A stretch of 8,997 bases of DNA, taken from Betaproteobacteria bacterium (lineage in GTDB: Bacteria; Pseudomonadota; Gammaproteobacteria; Burkholderiales; Nitrosomonadaceae). Under the pieces are notes generated by a model that worked only from the letters and a program-made list of their open reading frames with translations, was not told the DNA's origin and made no database searches. The position numbers and the translations under genes were made by a program. Location of the stretch: assembly GCA_022601315.1 (NCBI GenBank), contig JAHZIU010000283.1:1-8997 (forward strand), read 5' to 3'. This document shows positions 6,660 to 8,997 of the stretch, one piece after another (position 1 is the stretch's first letter; each line of letters begins with the position of its first letter).

Positions 6660-7598
6660 ATGAAAAAATTTGTTATTTCCACCTCATCATTTGGCATCGA
6701 CAACAATCCCCATATTCAACAGTTATTGCAAAAAGGTCTGCAAGTCGTGAGTAATCCTCATAAACGCCGCCTGACTGAAGATGAAGCGATGACATTACTT
6801 GACGATGATGTTGTCGGCATGATTGCAGGAATCGAACCGCTCACTGAACGCGTCCTCCAGTCTGCCAACAATCTAAAAGTCATCTCCCGCTGTGGCACCG
6901 GTATGGATAGTGTCGATTTGGTTGCAGCAAAGCAATTGGGCATAACTGTCTTGAATACACCGGAAGCGCCTGCTCAGGCCGTTGCTGAACTCACTATGGG
7001 ACTCATGCTGAGCGCTTTGAGACAAATCTGTCAAACAGATCAAGCCGTGCGTACGGGTGAATGGCCACGCACCCAAGGTGGATTACTGGCTGCGCAAACT
7101 GTTGGTGTCATTGGGCTGGGACATATTGGCCGACGTGTCGCAAACCTATGCCATGCGTTTGAAGCCAACGTCATTGCGCATGATCCACATATCAGTCATG
7201 TACCAACTGGCGTCACATCAGTCTCGTTTGATCAACTAATAGCAACAGCAGACATTATCAGCCTACATGTTCCCTATGGACCTGAATTACACCACGTACT
7301 AAACGCCCAGACAGTTGAAAACATGAAACCAGGCGCGATTGTCATCAACGCCGCACGTGGTGGATTGGTTGATGAAGAAGCGTTGGCAGCAGCATTGAAC
7401 ACTGGCAAACTGCGGGCTGCTGCATTGGATACTTTTGAACAGGAGCCCTATCAAGGGCCATTGCTTGAATGTAGCAATATTATTCTCTCGTCGCATGTCG
7501 GCTCGCTGGCAAAAGAGGCCCGTCAAAACATGGAAATTGAAGCGGCGGAAAATCTATTACGAGGTTTAATCAATGCAGGATTAATCAATGACGGATAA
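6660..7598 (+). CDS. D-isomer-specific 2-hydroxyacid dehydrogenase (phosphoglycerate dehydrogenase-like)
   Basis: This 312-residue NAD(P)-dependent enzyme has the catalytic core only, without the C-terminal ACT regulatory domain of many SerA proteins. Seen: N-terminal catalytic part with 'VISRCGTGMDSVDL', the nucleotide loop G152-x-G154-x-x-G157 in 'VGVIGLGHIGRR', D175 at the end of the next strand (typical of NAD preference), and the catalytic triad R233 ('NAARGGLVDEEAL'), E262 ('DTFEQEP') and H279. The histidine block reads 'SSHVGSLAKEAR' rather than the common TPHIGA-type. Family reaction: interconversion of a D-2-hydroxy acid and a 2-keto acid. In this operon it could oxidise or reduce a sugar-acid intermediate or supply a keto-acid precursor (inference). 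It begins 5 bases after the aldolase without a visible Shine-Dalgarno, and its last 11 bases overlap the epimerase gene, which implies coupled translation. Confidence 0.9.
   Translation: MKKFVISTSSFGIDNNPHIQQLLQKGLQVVSNPHKRRLTEDEAMTLLDDDVVGMIAGIEPLTERVLQSANNLKVISRCGTGMDSVDLVAAKQLGITVLNTPEAPAQAVAELTMGLMLSALRQICQTDQAVRTGEWPRTQGGLLAAQTVGVIGLGHIGRRVANLCHAFEANVIAHDPHISHVPTGVTSVSFDQLIATADIISLHVPYGPELHHVLNAQTVENMKPGAIVINAARGGLVDEEALAAALNTGKLRAAALDTFEQEPYQGPLLECSNIILSSHVGSLAKEARQNMEIEAAENLLRGLINAGLINDG
7577..7580 (+). promoter_or_regulatory. Shine-Dalgarno of the epimerase gene inside the dehydrogenase end
   Basis: AGGA, seven bases before the ATG at 7588, lies within the last codons of the upstream dehydrogenase gene. 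It favours ATG 7588 over the alternative in-frame ATG at 7603. Confidence 0.5.
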
Positions 7599-8532
7599 CA
7601 CCATGCCAAATGAAACGGTCATCGTGTTTGGTGCCAGCGGTTTTCTCGGTAGCCATGTTGCAGATGCATTAACCAATGCCGGTTATCACGTACGCTTATT
7701 TGATCGCAGTCCTTCTCCTTTTCTGAAAACAGACCAGGAGATGGTTGTCGGAGACATTATGAACCTCGATCAAGTCATACAAGCCGTCAAGGGCGCTGAT
7801 ATTGTTTATAATTTTGCCGCCATTGCGGATATTGACGAAGCACACAATAAACCCGTTGCCACCACCACCATCAATGTTTTAGGGAATACACATGTGCTGG
7901 AAGCCGCACGCCTTGCCAATGTGCGTCGCTTCATCTTTGCCAGCAGTATTTATGTTTACTCGGAATCCGGCTCATTCTACCGCGCCAGTAAACAAGCGTC
8001 AGAACGTTTTACTGAGACCTATCATGACCGCTATGGCCTGGAATACAACATATTACGCTACGGCTCCTTGTATGGCAGACGCAGTGACAAACGTAATGGC
8101 ATCTACCGCATGTTGCATGAAGCGATTGATCAACATTCGATTACTTATAAAGGTAGCGGTGAGGCCATGCGTGAGTATATTCATGTCGAAGATGCCGCAC
8201 GCATGAGCGTACAAGTACTCGCGCCCGATTACGCTAACCGGCACCTCATTTTGACAGGACAGGAAAGATTACGCATCAAAGATGTCATGACCATGATTTC
8301 TGAAATCATGCCATGGCCTGTGCAACTGAACTATGATGACGCCAATATCGTGCACCACTACGAAATGACACCCTATGCATTCCAACCGCGTATTGGCCGC
8401 AAATTAGTTCTGAATGAGCATGTTGATCTCGGACAAGGGCTGCTGGATTGCCTCAGAGAAATCCACAAAGACCTGGAACATACCGGCGAGGATGATGACG
8501 CAACGCCCTCAATTTCTGATAACAAAGCATAA
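7588..8532 (+). CDS. Extended-SDR NAD-dependent sugar epimerase/dehydratase
   Basis: This 314-residue protein is of the nucleotide-sugar epimerase class. Seen: the NAD loop G15-x-x-G18-x-x-G21 in 'VFGASGFLGSHV', D39 at the end of strand 2 ('RLFDRS', NAD-type), 'VYNFAAIADI' for strand 4, the active-site Ser in 'FASSIYVYS' (S119/S120), and Y131-x-x-x-K135 in 'SGSFYRASKQASERF', then 'NILRYGSLYGRR' and 'REYIHVEDAARM', which are standard for extended SDRs. The Ser-to-Tyr distance is only about 12 residues, versus about 25 in GalE-type enzymes, so the usual acceptor-side loop is missing. The last 25 or so residues are acidic and polar (a run of E and D) and probably disordered. Likely role: epimerisation, oxidation or dehydration of a sugar or sugar-acid precursor (substrate unknown). 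It overlaps the dehydrogenase by 11 bases, and the HAD gene follows after 15 bases. Confidence 0.9.
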   Translation: MTDNTMPNETVIVFGASGFLGSHVADALTNAGYHVRLFDRSPSPFLKTDQEMVVGDIMNLDQVIQAVKGADIVYNFAAIADIDEAHNKPVATTTINVLGNTHVLEAARLANVRRFIFASSIYVYSESGSFYRASKQASERFTETYHDRYGLEYNILRYGSLYGRRSDKRNGIYRMLHEAIDQHSITYKGSGEAMREYIHVEDAARMSVQVLAPDYANRHLILTGQERLRIKDVMTMISEIMPWPVQLNYDDANIVHHYEMTPYAFQPRIGRKLVLNEHVDLGQGLLDCLREIHKDLEHTGEDDDATPSISDNKA

Positions 8533-8547
8533 TTATTAAATACCGCA

Positions 8548-8997
8548 ATGAAAATAACTGACTGGCAGGCCATCATTTTCGATTTTGATGGCGTGGTTGC
8601 AGAATCCGGGAAAATCAAAACCCAGGCCTTTGCAGACCTCTACCGAGAATATGGTGATGAAGTCGTCACCGCTGTCGTGCAGCATCATAATGAAAATGGC
8701 GGTATGTCACGCTATCGTAAATTTCATTATTACCAGCAACACTTTTTAAATAAGCCGCCGCTAACAACTGTAGAAGAGCACGCACTGGATTTGCACTTTT
8801 CAAGACTTGTCGTGGAAGCCGTAATTGCTGCTGATGCCGTACCCGGCGCAAACGAACTCATTCGCCAGCAAGCACAAAGAATTCCTTTATTTGTCGCCTC
8901 AGGAACGCCTGAAACAGAGCTCAAAATAATTGTGGAAAAACGTGGGCTATCACCTTACTTCAAAGAAGTACGTGGCTCCCCCACACTAAAACAAACA
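8548..8997 (+). CDS. HAD-superfamily phosphatase (subfamily I), C-terminus cut by the right window edge
   Basis: The frame is open from the ATG at 8548 to the last base (150 codons, no stop). Seen: HAD motif I 'FDFDGVVAES' with nucleophile D12 and acid/base D14, a helical cap of roughly residues 18-90 as in the Gph/beta-phosphoglucomutase type, motif II S118 in 'VASGTP', and the motif III lysine K148 in 'GSPTLK'. Motif IV (the paired Asp) should lie just beyond the window. The family reaction is phosphate removal from a small phosphorylated metabolite, occasionally phosphosugar mutation. In this operon it plausibly dephosphorylates a sugar-acid or sugar precursor before CMP loading, the job KdsC does in the Kdo pathway, although KdsC lacks such a cap (inference). 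It begins 15 bases after the epimerase; there is no clear Shine-Dalgarno. Confidence 0.9.
   Translation, partial: MKITDWQAIIFDFDGVVAESGKIKTQAFADLYREYGDEVVTAVVQHHNENGGMSRYRKFHYYQQHFLNKPPLTTVEEHALDLHFSRLVVEAVIAADAVPGANELIRQQAQRIPLFVASGTPETELKIIVEKRGLSPYFKEVRGSPTLKQT

Noticed and set aside
6326..6754. 142-codon plus-strand open frame
   Set aside because: It overlaps the aldolase and dehydrogenase in another frame, and both of those have complete catalytic motifs.
1..8997. CRISPR array, tRNA or rRNA, prophage or toxin-antitoxin module
   Set aside because: No regular repeats, cloverleaf sequence, rRNA stretches or such gene pairs were seen on reading both strands.

Overview
This window looks like part of a surface-polysaccharide (O-antigen or capsule) gene cluster of a Gram-negative bacterium, probably a proteobacterium. 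It has about 40-48% GC in genes and clearly AT-richer spacers. The evidence is the mix of a family 2 glycosyltransferase, an FkbM-type methyltransferase, two GT-B-like transferases, a CMP-Kdo-synthetase-like cytidylyltransferase, a sugar-nucleotide-type epimerase and a HAD phosphatase, with the wreck of an insertion sequence between them. No housekeeping, RNA or CRISPR gene is visible, and the species cannot be named from this sequence. Layout, left to right: (1) 3-713, minus strand, a family 2 glycosyltransferase whose C-terminal end lies off the left edge. (2) 714-1293, an AT-rich gap containing a frameshifted IS5-type transposase remnant (about 815-1006) and a possible minus-strand promoter. 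(3) 1294-4702, minus strand, three genes 54-61 bases apart: a GT-B-like transferase, an FkbM methyltransferase, and a diverged second copy of the same GT-B-like transferase. (4) 4703-5126, an AT-rich divergent spacer. (5) 5127 to the right edge, plus strand, a tight five-gene operon: KdsB-like cytidylyltransferase, HpcH/HpaI-type class II aldolase, D-2-hydroxyacid dehydrogenase, extended-SDR epimerase/dehydratase, and a HAD phosphatase cut by the right edge. How the genes may work together (inference): the plus-strand operon has the parts list for making and CMP-activating a 3-deoxy-2-ulosonic-acid-type sugar. A pyruvate aldolase would do the carbon-chain condensation normally done by a PEP-dependent synthase. 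The SDR and dehydrogenase would supply redox or epimer steps, the HAD protein would remove a phosphate, and the KdsB-like enzyme would load CMP. The divergent minus-strand transferases resemble the GT-B/CDP-glycerol-transferase fold group, some relatives of which use CMP or CDP donors. They are candidates for transferring the product or its neighbours, with the FkbM enzyme O-methylating the glycan. The substrates are not readable from sequence. The most interesting points are this unusual CMP-sugar-acid gene set and the duplicated, otherwise unrecognised transferase pair that brackets the methyltransferase.
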